This document shows, piece after piece, positions 7,301 to 12,973 of a DNA stretch of 13,448 bases (position 1 is the first letter of the stretch; every line of letters begins with the position of its first letter). A program made the translations under genes and the position numbers. Source of the DNA: Treponema sp. Lineage in GTDB: Bacteria > Spirochaetota > Spirochaetia > Treponematales > Breznakiellaceae. Where the stretch lies: assembly GCA_031261385.1 (NCBI GenBank), contig JAISJS010000391.1:1-13448 (forward strand). The letters are read 5' to 3'. Below the pieces are notes generated by a model. The model was not told the DNA's origin and ran no database searches. It worked only from the letters and a program-made list of their open reading frames with translations.

Positions 7301-8032
7301 ATGGATATGGGCGGGCTGTGGGTTCTTTTGCTTTTGATTGCAATCTCCTCGTTGCCGTTGATTCCGGTATACATCTGGTTCCGGGTATCCCATGTTCCCG
7401 TTACCCGTCCCCGTTTTTTATGCGCCCTTTTAACAGGCGCCGCCGCTATTTTTCCCGCTCTGTTTTTGCAGGATGTGTTTTCCCGTTTGGGAGAAACCCT
7501 CCCCGTACTCTCGGGCAGGGGGAACCTCCTTGCCGCGATTTTTTTCCCGATAGCCTTTACCGAAGAATTCAGCCGCCTCCTGACCCTGCTGATCCTCTTT
7601 GGATTTTTCCGCCTGTTTGATCGAAAAAATCCCGAAGCAGATCCTTTCGCTTTAGCGGACGCCAAAGCACTCAAAGGAAATATCCAAAGTTCCGCACTTG
7701 GCCTTGCCGCCGGTTTTGGTTTTGCGATAATCGAAAGCGCCGCTTATGGCGCAGCGGACATCGGCGCTGCCCTGCTTCGGGCATTTACCTCCGCTCCCCT
7801 CCACGGCGCCTGCGGCGCCCGAATCGGCTCAGCGGCGGCAATTCTGAAAAAACAGCCCCTTGCCGCCCTCCTTCGCTTTATTACCGCCGTTGCCATTCAC
7901 GGTATGTACAATTTTATGATCATCAAACCCGGGTTTCCCGCCGTCATCGCGGTCCTCATCGCCCTTTCCGCCCTTGGTTCATCGATCCTGGTAATCCGTA
8001 ATGGCCGCGAAAAAACAGCAAAAGATACATAA
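7301..8032 (+). CDS. PrsW-family intramembrane metalloprotease
   Basis: A 243-aa polytopic membrane protein with about seven hydrophobic helices. The PrsW (M82) signature residues are visible: 'FTEEFSRLL' (E88, E89) where the family has EExxK, 'GFGFAIIESAAY' (E145), 'SAPLHGACGARIG' (H168) and 'AIHGMYNF' (H200). Family members cut membrane proteins such as anti-sigma factors; the substrate here is unknown and no sigma/anti-sigma pair lies next to it. The usual Lys after EE is replaced by Arg (EEFSR). There is no good Shine-Dalgarno; ATG 7301 and ATG 7307 are both possible starts. It is divergent from aroK and followed by tRNA-Met on the same strand. Confidence 0.82.
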   Translation: MDMGGLWVLLLLIAISSLPLIPVYIWFRVSHVPVTRPRFLCALLTGAAAIFPALFLQDVFSRLGETLPVLSGRGNLLAAIFFPIAFTEEFSRLLTLLILFGFFRLFDRKNPEADPFALADAKALKGNIQSSALGLAAGFGFAIIESAAYGAADIGAALLRAFTSAPLHGACGARIGSAAAILKKQPLAALLRFITAVAIHGMYNFMIIKPGFPAVIAVLIALSALGSSILVIRNGREKTAKDT

Positions 8033-8084
8033 ATGTATGAAAATATCCTGTGAACTTTTCCTGATATTCTCCGGCATATTCTGG

Positions 8085-8113
8085 TTGACTATTTTTTTCA
8101 AAAATAGTACATT
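8085..8113 (+). promoter_or_regulatory. Sigma-70-type promoter of tRNA-fMet
   Basis: TTGACT at 8085-8090 and TACATT at 8108-8113 are 17 bases apart. The mature tRNA starts 12 bases after the -10 box, so the transcript would start only a few bases before the tRNA. Confidence 0.7.
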
Positions 8114-8124
8114 GAATATCACGA

Positions 8125-8197
8125 CGCAGGATAGAGCAGTTGGCAGCTCGTCGGGCTCATAACCCGGAGGTCGTAGGTTCGAGTCCTACTCCTGCTA
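8125..8197 (+). tRNA. Initiator tRNA-fMet (CAT)
   Basis: A full cloverleaf is seen: acceptor CGCAGGA/TCCTGCT, D-stem GAGC/GCTC, anticodon arm with loop CTCATAA, and T-arm GTAGG-TTCGAGT-CCTAC. Two features mark it as the initiator: base 1 (C) faces T72 and does not pair, and the anticodon stem ends in three G-C pairs (GGG/CCC). CCA is not encoded. It has its own promoter. Confidence 0.95.
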
Positions 8198-8223
8198 AAA
8201 GATAATTTATTCCCGTTCCGGAG

Positions 8224-8250
8224 TGGAACCTTGATTTTCAGCCTCAGCGG
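8224..8250. repeat. Degenerate copy of the 42-bp repeat overlapping the GH43 stop
   Basis: This stretch shares GGAACCTT, then TTTCAGCCTC, then GAGG, in the same order and nearly the same spacing as the units at 3929-4012. It covers the last codons and stop (8244-8246) of the GH43 gene. It lacks the full 42-bp unit and is too short to date or orient firmly. Confidence 0.55.
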
Positions 8251-9221
8251 AGGATGCCGCCCCCATCTATCGTCTTTATCGTCCCATCGGCATTGTATTC
8301 CAGTTCGATTACTTTCAGGCTGCGCAGCCAGGTGATGTCATTTGAAGGTACACAATCATGATGAAACAGATACCATTTCTCTTTATATTCAACGATAGCA
8401 TGGTGGGTAGTCCATCCGACAACCGGCGTTAAAATAACGCCTTGATAGGTAAAGGGGCCATAAGGATTATCACCTATAGCGTAACATAAGAGATGGGTAT
8501 CACCGGTAGAATATGAGAAATAGAATTTGCCGTTATATTTGTGCATCCACGATGCTTCAAAAAACCGGCGTTTGTTATCGCCGTGTGTAAGCGGTTTGCC
8601 GTCTTTATCCAGGATAATTACCGGGCGCGGTTCTTCGGCAAATTCAAGCATAGTGCTGCCAAGCTTTACCACCCGCGATGGTATGGCAGGCTCGTTATCG
8701 GCGGGGAATGCGGCGCTTTCGAGCGCTTTATTATCGCGGTACCGTTGAAGCTGTCCGCCCCACAAACCGCCGAAATACATATAATATTCGCCCTTTTCTT
8801 CCAAAACGCACGGGTCAATACTGTAACTGCCTTTAACAGGATCGCTCTGCGGAATAAAAGGACCTTCGGGCTTATCCGCTATGGCAACCCCTATGCGGAA
8901 AATATCGGTTTTATCTTTTAACGGGAAATACATATAGTACCTGCCGTTTTTGCAAGCCACATCACAATCCCACAGCTGACGTCCCGCCCACAGAATATCT
9001 TTGATGTCCAATACCACCCCATGGTCGGTCAATCCGCCGTTTTCAATATCATCAGTTGAAAAGACATGGTAATCTTTCATGTCAAAGTGGTCGCCGTTAT
9101 CGTTTTCAGGCTTTCCGCTTTCCCAATCATGCGAAGGGTAAATGTACAATTTACCGTTAAAAACGTGTACTGCAGGGTCTGCCATATAATCGTCGGGAAC
9201 CAGATATTTTGCCGTCTTCAT
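8244..9221 (-). CDS. Glycoside hydrolase family 43 (beta-xylosidase/arabinofuranosidase type)
   Basis: A 325-aa protein, the size of a single five-bladed beta-propeller GH43 domain. The three acidic residues of the family are recognisable: 'MADPAVHVFNGKLYIYPSHD' (D15, general base), 'SIDPCVLEEKGEYYMYFGG' (D136, the modulator) and 'RRFFEASWMHKYNGKFYFSYSTG' (E222, general acid). 'WTTHHAIVEYKEKWYLFHHD' supplies the axial His (about H274). There is no signal peptide, so it probably cleaves imported xylan or arabinan oligosaccharides in the cytoplasm; exact linkage cannot be told from sequence. AAGGA precedes the ATG by about 9 bases. It has its own promoter and no transporter genes beside it. Its 3' end runs into a repeat remnant. 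Confidence 0.9.
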   Translation of the reverse strand: MKTAKYLVPDDYMADPAVHVFNGKLYIYPSHDWESGKPENDNGDHFDMKDYHVFSTDDIENGGLTDHGVVLDIKDILWAGRQLWDCDVACKNGRYYMYFPLKDKTDIFRIGVAIADKPEGPFIPQSDPVKGSYSIDPCVLEEKGEYYMYFGGLWGGQLQRYRDNKALESAAFPADNEPAIPSRVVKLGSTMLEFAEEPRPVIILDKDGKPLTHGDNKRRFFEASWMHKYNGKFYFSYSTGDTHLLCYAIGDNPYGPFTYQGVILTPVVGWTTHHAIVEYKEKWYLFHHDCVPSNDITWLRSLKVIELEYNADGTIKTIDGGGILR

Positions 9222-9242
9222 TTTAAACCATCCTTATGCGTA

Positions 9243-9271
9243 ATAATACCCTGCAAGCTATACAAAATCAA
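9243..9271 (-). promoter_or_regulatory. Sigma-70-type promoter of the GH43 gene
   Basis: On the minus strand TTGATT (9266-9271) and TATTAT (9243-9248) are 17 bases apart. The ATG lies about 20 bases after the -10 box, leaving room for the AAGGA ribosome-binding site. Confidence 0.65.
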
Positions 9272-9297
9272 GTTTCTTATGAAAGAATACGAAAAAG

Positions 9298-10167
9298 CTA
9301 AATATCCAGCACATTTTTAAGCACCCAGCCGACACCGAAGGAGAGAGCGGCGACCCCAAGGCTTATCAGGGTCATTTCTCCAAAGCGGCGCCTGAAATTC
9401 AAATCCCGTGCGGTAGACAGATAGTAATTAAAAAGAAAAATAATCAGCACCGCGCAGAACAGGGTAATCCCCAGCGCAATGAATTTATTCGGCGCCAGTA
9501 AAAAGGGCGTTATAAGAATAGCGACAGTGATGAAATAAGCGGCGCCGGTATACAGCGCCGATCTTGCCGCTCTGGGATCATTATCGGCCTTGCTTGAAAG
9601 GTACTCCGAAGCAGCCATGGAGAAAGCGGCAGATATCCCCGTCACAAGGCCTGCCAGGGAGATGACTTTGGTTTCGCCCAGGGCAAGGGTAAAGCCCGCA
9701 AGCGCTCCGGTCAGCTCAACCAACGCATCGTTCAGTCCGAGCACAATGGAGCCCACATAGCGCAGAAGTTCCTCGTCAAGCATCGCCAGCAGTTCCTGTT
9801 CGTGAACTGTTTCCTCTTCACTGAACGCCTTAACTTCGGGAAACTCCTGTATCAGTTCCCTGTACTGCTTTGAGGCGGCGCCTTCGCTTTTTTCCATCTG
9901 TTTTAGAACAAAGGTCAGCCCCAGCATACGGGCCATCAAAACAGTCCGGAAAATTTGAAAACGATGGGGCTTTACCTCGACACCGGTCTTATCGCGCCAA
10001 AAAGCCGCATGATCCTTTTCGGTATCACCGATGGATTTCAGAACCTCTGTATTATGAGGATCCTTGCAAAGCTTTGCCAATTTGATGTATACATAATGCT
10101 CGGACATCTCATGGCGCTGTATTTTCAATGCAGCCTTGAGCATCTTCCCGTTAATAATTTTTTCCAA
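9298..10167 (-). CDS. VIT1/CCC1-type transporter with N-terminal ferritin-like domain
   Basis: A 289-aa protein in two parts. Residues 1-135 form a ferritin-like helical domain with candidate metal ligands E20, E23, E50, H53, E118/E119 and H122 ('HEMSEHYVY', 'EKDHAAFW', 'EEETVHEQEL'). Residues 136-289 are a VIT1/CCC1 membrane domain with the signature 'GLNDALVELTGALAGFTLAL' (144-163), 'AAFSMAASEYLSSKA' (180-194) and further helices. Proteins of this build move Fe(II) or Mn(II) across the membrane, and the ferritin-like part senses or oxidises iron; the metal here is inferred. I keep the TTG start at 10167 because AAGG lies 7 bases before it; the first ATG, 24 bases on, has its purine run too close. 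It follows the 57-aa gene by 9 bases, so the two form an operon. Confidence 0.88.
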   Translation of the reverse strand: MEKIINGKMLKAALKIQRHEMSEHYVYIKLAKLCKDPHNTEVLKSIGDTEKDHAAFWRDKTGVEVKPHRFQIFRTVLMARMLGLTFVLKQMEKSEGAASKQYRELIQEFPEVKAFSEEETVHEQELLAMLDEELLRYVGSIVLGLNDALVELTGALAGFTLALGETKVISLAGLVTGISAAFSMAASEYLSSKADNDPRAARSALYTGAAYFITVAILITPFLLAPNKFIALGITLFCAVLIIFLFNYYLSTARDLNFRRRFGEMTLISLGVAALSFGVGWVLKNVLDI

Positions 10168-10176
10168 TAGGCTGCC

Positions 10177-10350
10177 TTAAAAGTTATATCCGGTTCCATC
10201 TTTCCAGGAATGATGGGAAACCGCAATCCATATTATCATTTTGAATAACGATGTTGCAATACGGCGAATAAAATGAACAGAGGTTCGTTTTGGTTCGGGA
10301 GGCCCCCCTTCTTCCACATAAAGAACGATTTCCTTTTCTTTCGTCTTCAT
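10177..10350 (-). CDS. Uncharacterised 57-aa protein upstream of the VIT transporter
   Basis: An ATG at 10350 opens a 57-codon frame (beginning MKTKEKEIVLYVEEGGPPEP, ending HHSWKDGTGYNF). It is preceded by a textbook Shine-Dalgarno, AAGGAG, seven bases before the ATG, and by a promoter-like pair further up. It ends 9 bases before the TTG start of the VIT1-type gene, whose ribosome-binding site starts in its stop codon (TAAGG). The middle (residues 28-45, 'FIRRIATSLFKMIIWIAV') is a basic-flanked amphipathic or membrane-seeking helix; the C-terminus holds a His-His and two aromatic residues. I recognise no family. The operon position suggests a link to the transporter or to metal handling, which is inference only. 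Confidence 0.7.
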   Translation of the reverse strand: MKTKEKEIVLYVEEGGPPEPKRTSVHFIRRIATSLFKMIIWIAVSHHSWKDGTGYNF

Positions 10351-10373
10351 GATTAATCTCCTTTCTTCTCTTA

Positions 10374-10401
10374 ACTATATCCTGCGGATATCAAAAAACA
10401 A
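10374..10401 (-). promoter_or_regulatory. Candidate promoter of the 57-aa/VIT operon
   Basis: On the minus strand TATAGT (10374-10379) is a good -10 box; TTGTTT (10396-10401) lies 16 bases upstream as a weaker -35. The AAGGAG of the 57-aa gene follows about 12 bases downstream. Confidence 0.5.
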
Positions 10402-10461
10402 GGATTTCAATTTTTTTGGGTGTAAAAAATGACAAAATCAGTAATAAAACTACATAAGTTT

Positions 10462-10834
10462 TTACGACGCACGCTGCGCGTGATTGATCGGAACCGCCCA
10501 CCGGCCATGCTAAAGCATGTCCGGTAACCTTTTTGCATACAGCGGTCTTATTGCGGGCTATGCTGTGCTAACTAATCCACTGCGTACGCTGCGCGTGATT
10601 GATTGGAGCAGCCCACCGGCCATGCTAAAGCATGACCGGTAACCTTTTCGCATACAGCGGTCTTATTGCGGGCTATGCTGTGCTAACTAATCCACTGCGT
10701 ACGCTGCGCGTGACTTTTCGGATCAGCCCACCGGCCATGCTAAAGCATGTCCGGTAACATGTATGCATACAGCGGTCTTATTGCGGGCTATGCTGTGCTA
10801 ACTGATCTACTGCATACGCTGACGCGTGACTTTT
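10462..10834. repeat. Family Z: 115-bp tandem repeat array behind tRNA-Ser(CGA)
   Basis: Three units, 10489-10603, 10604-10718 and 10719-10834 (the last with one extra base), plus a partial unit from 10462. They differ at few positions. Read in the direction of the tRNA (minus strand), the tRNA ends CTGCTCCG and each unit ends in a worn copy of that: CTGATCCG, CTGCTCCA, CGGTTCCG, followed by related sequence (GAAAAGTCACGCG or similar). Each unit also has a hairpin, ACCGG-x-CATGC-TTTA-GCATG-x-CCGGT; the one internal mismatch is A-G in two units and a T-G wobble in the third. No protein frame runs through the array. The arrangement parallels the rtT repeats downstream of E. coli tyrT, which also each carry the tRNA 3' end. 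Confidence 0.9.
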
Positions 10835-10921
10835 CGGAGCAGGGGGGATTCGAACCCCCGGAACCCTTACAGGCTCAATGGTTTTCGAAACCATCTCCAT
10901 CGGCCACTCGGACACCGCTCC
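10835..10921 (-). tRNA. tRNA-Ser (CGA)
   Basis: Class II tRNA with long variable arm. Acceptor GGAGCGG/CTGCTCC with discriminator G73, anticodon loop TTTCGAA (anticodon CGA, reads UCG), T-arm CGGGGG-TTCGAAT-CCCCC type. It has family Y repeats on its 5' side and family Z on its 3' side. Confidence 0.95.
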
Positions 10922-11149
10922 AATAAAGCAACCCGTAAGGGTTGTTATATAATAATTTAACACGAGCCGGCGCCCGATGAATGCAACCGCAAACAATCAT
11001 GTAGACTGTCTTTAGACAGTCGTACGCGCCGCTCCAATAAAGCAACCCGTAAGGGTTGTTATATAATAATTCAACACGAGCCGGCGCCACAAAAAGGTAC
11101 CGTACTCCATACCGGCAGACCGCCTTTAGGCGGTCGATCGCGCCGCTCC
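10922..11149 (-). repeat. Family Y: two 114-bp units (Ya, Yb) upstream of tRNA-Ser(CGA)
   Basis: Units Ya 10922-11035 and Yb 11036-11149, read on the minus strand. Each begins GGAGCGGCGCG, matching the first seven bases of the tRNA (GGAGCGG). A helix GAGC+GGCGC pairs with GCGCC+GCTC (one bulged G), closing a body of about 75 nt. Inside is a hairpin with loop TAAA: GACTGTC/GACAGTC in Ya (11004-11021) and GACCGCC/GGCGGTC in Yb (11118-11135), so the stem changes on both sides. After an AT-rich linker comes a second hairpin, CAACCC-TTAC-GGGTTG (10929-10944 and 11043-11058). The tRNA then starts 7-8 bases on. The region between hairpins is poorly conserved. Confidence 0.85.
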
Positions 11150-11186
11150 AAATAAGCAGCCCGTTAAGGGCTGCTATTTAATAATT
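11150..11186 (-). repeat. Family Y tail (Yc), hairpin between X2 and Yb
   Basis: Only the linker and second hairpin of a Y unit are present. GCAGCCC/GGGCTGC with loop TTAAC (11156-11174) replaces CAACCC/GGGTTG of Ya and Yb, with matched changes in the stem. The same AT-rich AATTATT linker precedes it. It follows directly after the tRNA-like 3' end of X2. Confidence 0.7.
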
Positions 11187-11313
11187 CGGAGAGAGAGGGA
11201 TTCGGTCTACAGTCGCAGACCTCCTGTCTGCTCCTTCCGACCCGCCTCCGCCCCCTGCCGCGCACATCCTGTGCGCTTTTCCTTTCGGCGGGGGCTCCGG
11301 TTCGAATCCCTCC
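11187..11313 (-). repeat. Family X copy 2 (X2): structured tRNA-end element
   Basis: Read on the minus strand it starts with an inverted T-arm (GGAGGGATTCGAACCG) and ends CGAATCCCTCTCTCTCCG, identical to the last 18 bases of tRNA-Ser(GGA). These ends pair over at least 10 bp. Inside are GCCCCC/GGGGGC closing a hairpin GCGCAC-AGGAT-GTGCGC (11260-11276), and GGTC/GACC closing GCAGAC-AGGAG-GTCTGC (11215-11231). A 24-base spacer separates it from X1. It is shorter than X1 and X3 because one hairpin of the first arm is missing. Probably a structured RNA within the tRNA precursor. Confidence 0.8.
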
Positions 11314-11337
11314 TTTTTTAACTACGAAATACCTTTA

Positions 11338-11486
11338 CGGAGAGAGAGGGATTCGGCTTCTGGTCGTAAACATCCTGTTTACTCCCTCCAGCCCGCCTGC
11401 GCACGCCCGGTGCGTCCTGCACCGGATTTCTTTGTTAAGGCTTACGCCTTGGCATTATAACAGCGTGCTTCGGTTCGAATCCCTCC
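11338..11486 (-). repeat. Family X copy 1 (X1): structured tRNA-end element
   Basis: Same architecture as X2, 149 bp, read on the minus strand. The end CGAATCCCTCTCTCTCCG again copies the 3' end of tRNA-Ser(GGA), and the start is an inverted T-arm. Helices: GCACGC/GCGTGC closing AAGGC-GTAA-GCCTT (11437-11450) and CCGGTGC-AGGAC-GCACCGG (11407-11425); then a helix closing GTAAAC-AGGAT-GTTTAC (11366-11382). It is nearly the same sequence as X3, which lies about 1.6 kb away on the opposite strand beside another tRNA-Ser. It sits 24 bases after the tRNA. Confidence 0.85.
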
Positions 11487-11510
11487 TTCATCTGGTAACA
11501 AATACATTAT

Positions 11511-11597
11511 CGGAGAGAGAGGGATTCGAACCCTCGGTACTCTTTCAAGCACACACGCCTTCCAAGCGTGCACCTTCGACCACTCGGACATCTCTCC
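11511..11597 (-). tRNA. tRNA-Ser (GGA)
   Basis: Class II cloverleaf: acceptor GGAGAGA/TCTCTCC with discriminator G73, anticodon loop with GGA (reads UCC/UCU) in the stem ACGCT/GGCGT region, long variable arm, and T-arm GAGGG-TTCGAAT-CCCTC. It is followed by X1 and X2. I found no convincing promoter in the 90 bases upstream. Confidence 0.95.
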
Positions 11598-11662
11598 AAA
11601 ACCGTGATAAAAATGTAACATATTGGGCTGCGTCGTGTAAAGGGCATGAAAAAGGCAATTAG

Positions 11663-12289
11663 TATCGTTTTTATGAGTATACCGGGGTAATGGTGACTGA
11701 CACCAATATTTCTTGTAATATGATTGTTTCCGGCGGAACGGTTCTTTCAAGCATTTTTAGCGGAAAAATTATCAGGCGCCTGGGAACGGGTGTCGTTACC
11801 GCCGTAAGTGTTTTGATGACTGCCGCCGCACTTATTGGTTTTTCATTTTCCCGTAACTTTGTCATGCTCTGTGTTTATGCTGTCCCCCTTGGACTGGGCG
11901 CCGGTTCTGTTGATGCGGCGCTTAACAATTACGTAGCCCTGCATTACAAGGCGCGGCACATGAGCTGGCTCCATTGTTTTTGGGGCGTCGGCGCTTCAAC
12001 AGGGCCGCTTATTATGGCGGCTTTTTTATCCAATAACGAGGCCTGGAATCTTGGGTACCGCACAGTAGGCATTATTCAATCGTGTCTGGTACTGTTGTTG
12101 TTTGTTTTTCTGCCCTTATGGGGTAAAAATAGTTTACACGCAGCAGAGGAAACAAAGCAGCGGTCCATAAAATACCGTGAATTGCTCAAAATCCCCGGAG
12201 TAAAACAAGCGCTTGTAATATTTTTTTGTTATTGTACGATAGAGCAAATAACGGGATTATGGGGCAGCAGTTCTAAATTTAAGCAATAA
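11663..12289 (+). pseudogene. MFS transporter remnant, truncated at both ends
   Basis: About 200 residues of a major facilitator protein. The classical loop after helix 2 is readable ('SGKIIRRLGTGVVTAVSVLMTAAALIGFSFSRNF'), then 'YAVPLGLGAGSVDAALNNYVALHY', 'SWLHCFWGVGASTGPLIMAAFL' and the central loop, then the start of helix 7 ('IFFCYCTIEQITGLWGSS'). A full protein has about 390-400 residues; the first helix is missing (the frame opens at a stop at 11660-11662 and the best ATG is 11690) and everything after helix 7 is replaced by KFKQ and a stop at 12287-12289. The large inverted repeat begins 11 bases later, suggesting that rearrangement removed the 3' half. No clear ribosome-binding site. 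Wedged between divergent tRNA genes, it is probably a non-functional relic. Confidence 0.75.
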
Positions 12290-12299
12290 ATCAGAGGAC

Positions 12300-12393
12300 T
12301 TTTACCACGAACCACACTAACAGTACGAACGAGGGGTTTGGAACTTCAGATTTCTTATCTTTGTTAGTGTCTTTCGTGTGGTTCGTGGTTAAA
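12300..12393. repeat. Large imperfect inverted repeat after the MFS remnant
   Basis: ACCACGAACCACAC (12304-12317) pairs perfectly with GTGTGGTTCGTGGT (12376-12389). The stem continues with TAACA (12318-12322) and TGTTA (12362-12366) after a nine-base bulge on the right arm. TTT and AAA flank the ends. It looks like a non-coding palindromic (REP/MITE-like) element and may also act as a terminator. The rest of the gene-free stretch to the next tRNA holds only a promoter and a leader. Confidence 0.75.
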
Positions 12394-12434
12394 TTTCTTC
12401 AAATTCAGAATTGCTGGGGAAGGTTCCGGTGTAC

Positions 12435-12463
12435 TTGACCTTACCCCTAAAAATTGCTAATAT
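12435..12463 (+). promoter_or_regulatory. Promoter of the plus-strand tRNA-Ser cluster
   Basis: TTGACC (12435-12440) and TAATAT (12458-12463) are 17 bases apart. Transcription from about 12470 would give a leader of about 65 bases before tRNA-Ser(TGA); the leader contains GATGTCCGA, matching bases of the tRNA's own 5' part. Confidence 0.55.
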
Positions 12464-12535
12464 CTTAGATACTGTTTGGATCGGTGTGATGTCCGATAGG
12501 CGCGTCAAAGCCTTTGCTGAAAGCGGTATATTTTT

Positions 12536-12620
12536 GGAGCGATGTCCGAGTGGTTGAAGGAGGCGGTCTTGAAAACCGTTGTGCCGCAAGGTACCGGGGG
12601 TTCGAATCCCCCTTGCTCCG
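12536..12620 (+). tRNA. tRNA-Ser (TGA)
   Basis: Class II cloverleaf: acceptor GGAGCGA/TTGCTCC with G73, anticodon arm GCGGT-CTTGAAA-ACCGT (anticodon TGA, reads UCA and, by wobble, other UCN codons), long variable arm, and T-arm GGGGG-TTCGAAT-CCCCC. Confidence 0.95.
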
Positions 12621-12703
12621 TATGATAAAGCCCACTTGGGCATTGGATTTTTGATAGAGAAATTAAGGGGTTAAGTTCCCTTTATTATATGTGTGGTAAA
12701 CTT

Positions 12704-12820
12704 GGATAGGCGCGGACGACCACCTAAAGGTGGTCTGCAATCATTGAGGGATAGCAACCTTTATTGGGCGCCTGCTCGTGTTACAGGTTTTGGAAAACAG
12801 TCCTTACGGACTGCCGTATT
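12704..12820 (+). repeat. Family Y copy (Yd) upstream of tRNA-Ser(GCT)
   Basis: Same layout as Ya and Yb but on the plus strand. GGCGC (12709-12713) pairs with GCGCC (12768-12772); hairpin GACCACC-TAAA-GGTGGTC (12718-12735); then TGCTCGTGTT; then hairpin CAGTCC-TTAC-GGACTG (12798-12813), 7 bases before the tRNA. Its first bases are GGATAGG where Ya and Yb have the tRNA-like GGAGCGG. Stem bases differ from Ya and Yb in matched pairs while the loops are unchanged. The 83 bases between tRNA-Ser(TGA) and this copy hold only weak hairpins. Confidence 0.8.
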
Positions 12821-12908
12821 GGAGCGGTGGGTGAGTGGCCGAAACCAACGGTTTGCTAAACCGTCGTACCCTAACCGGGTACCGGGGGTTCGAATCCCCC
12901 CTGCTCCG
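12821..12908 (+). tRNA. tRNA-Ser (GCT)
   Basis: Class II cloverleaf: acceptor GGAGCGG/CTGCTCC with G73, anticodon arm ACGGT-TTGCTAA-ACCGT (anticodon GCT, reads AGC/AGU), variable arm, and T-arm GGGGG-TTCGAAT-CCCCC. Preceded by Yd and followed by a terminator-like hairpin and X3. Confidence 0.95.
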
Positions 12909-12912
12909 AAAA

Positions 12913-12940
12913 AATCAGCATTAGGCTGATTAGTGTTTTT
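12913..12940 (+). terminator. Rho-independent terminator-like hairpin after tRNA-Ser(GCT)
   Basis: AATCAGC (12913-12919) pairs with GCTGATT (12925-12931) over a five-base loop, followed by AGTGTTTTT. It is A/T-rich and moderate in strength, so some read-through into X3 and tRNA-Arg is likely. Confidence 0.5.
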
Positions 12941-12973
12941 ATAGGATTTAATGGTTTTTAGCAGCCATTAAGT

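Noticed and set aside
8541..8921. 126-aa plus-strand frame
   Set aside because: Antisense to GH43, which has intact catalytic motifs.
10462..10834. CRISPR array
   Set aside because: The 115-bp units are near-identical throughout with no unique spacers, and no cas genes are seen.
10778..11090. Two 71-72-aa minus-strand frames
   Set aside because: They translate Y units and tRNA-Ser(CGA); the repeated NNPYGLLYW peptide is just the Y hairpin read as codons.
11187..11486. Transposon ends (inverted T-arm sequences)
   Set aside because: No transposase and no target duplication; the ends follow the neighbouring tRNA rather than a fixed terminal sequence.
11432..11750. Frames on both strands over tRNA-Ser(GGA) and X1
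   Set aside because: Translations of tRNA and repeat sequence; no ribosome-binding site and no conserved-looking protein.
12389..12643. 84-aa minus-strand frame (with GARGIRTPGTLRHNGFQDRL)
   Set aside because: Its first half is the antisense of tRNA-Ser(TGA), a common false protein; the rest overlaps the leader and inverted repeat.
12693..12929. 78-aa plus-strand frame
   Set aside because: It runs through Yd and tRNA-Ser(GCT) and is a shadow of RNA genes.
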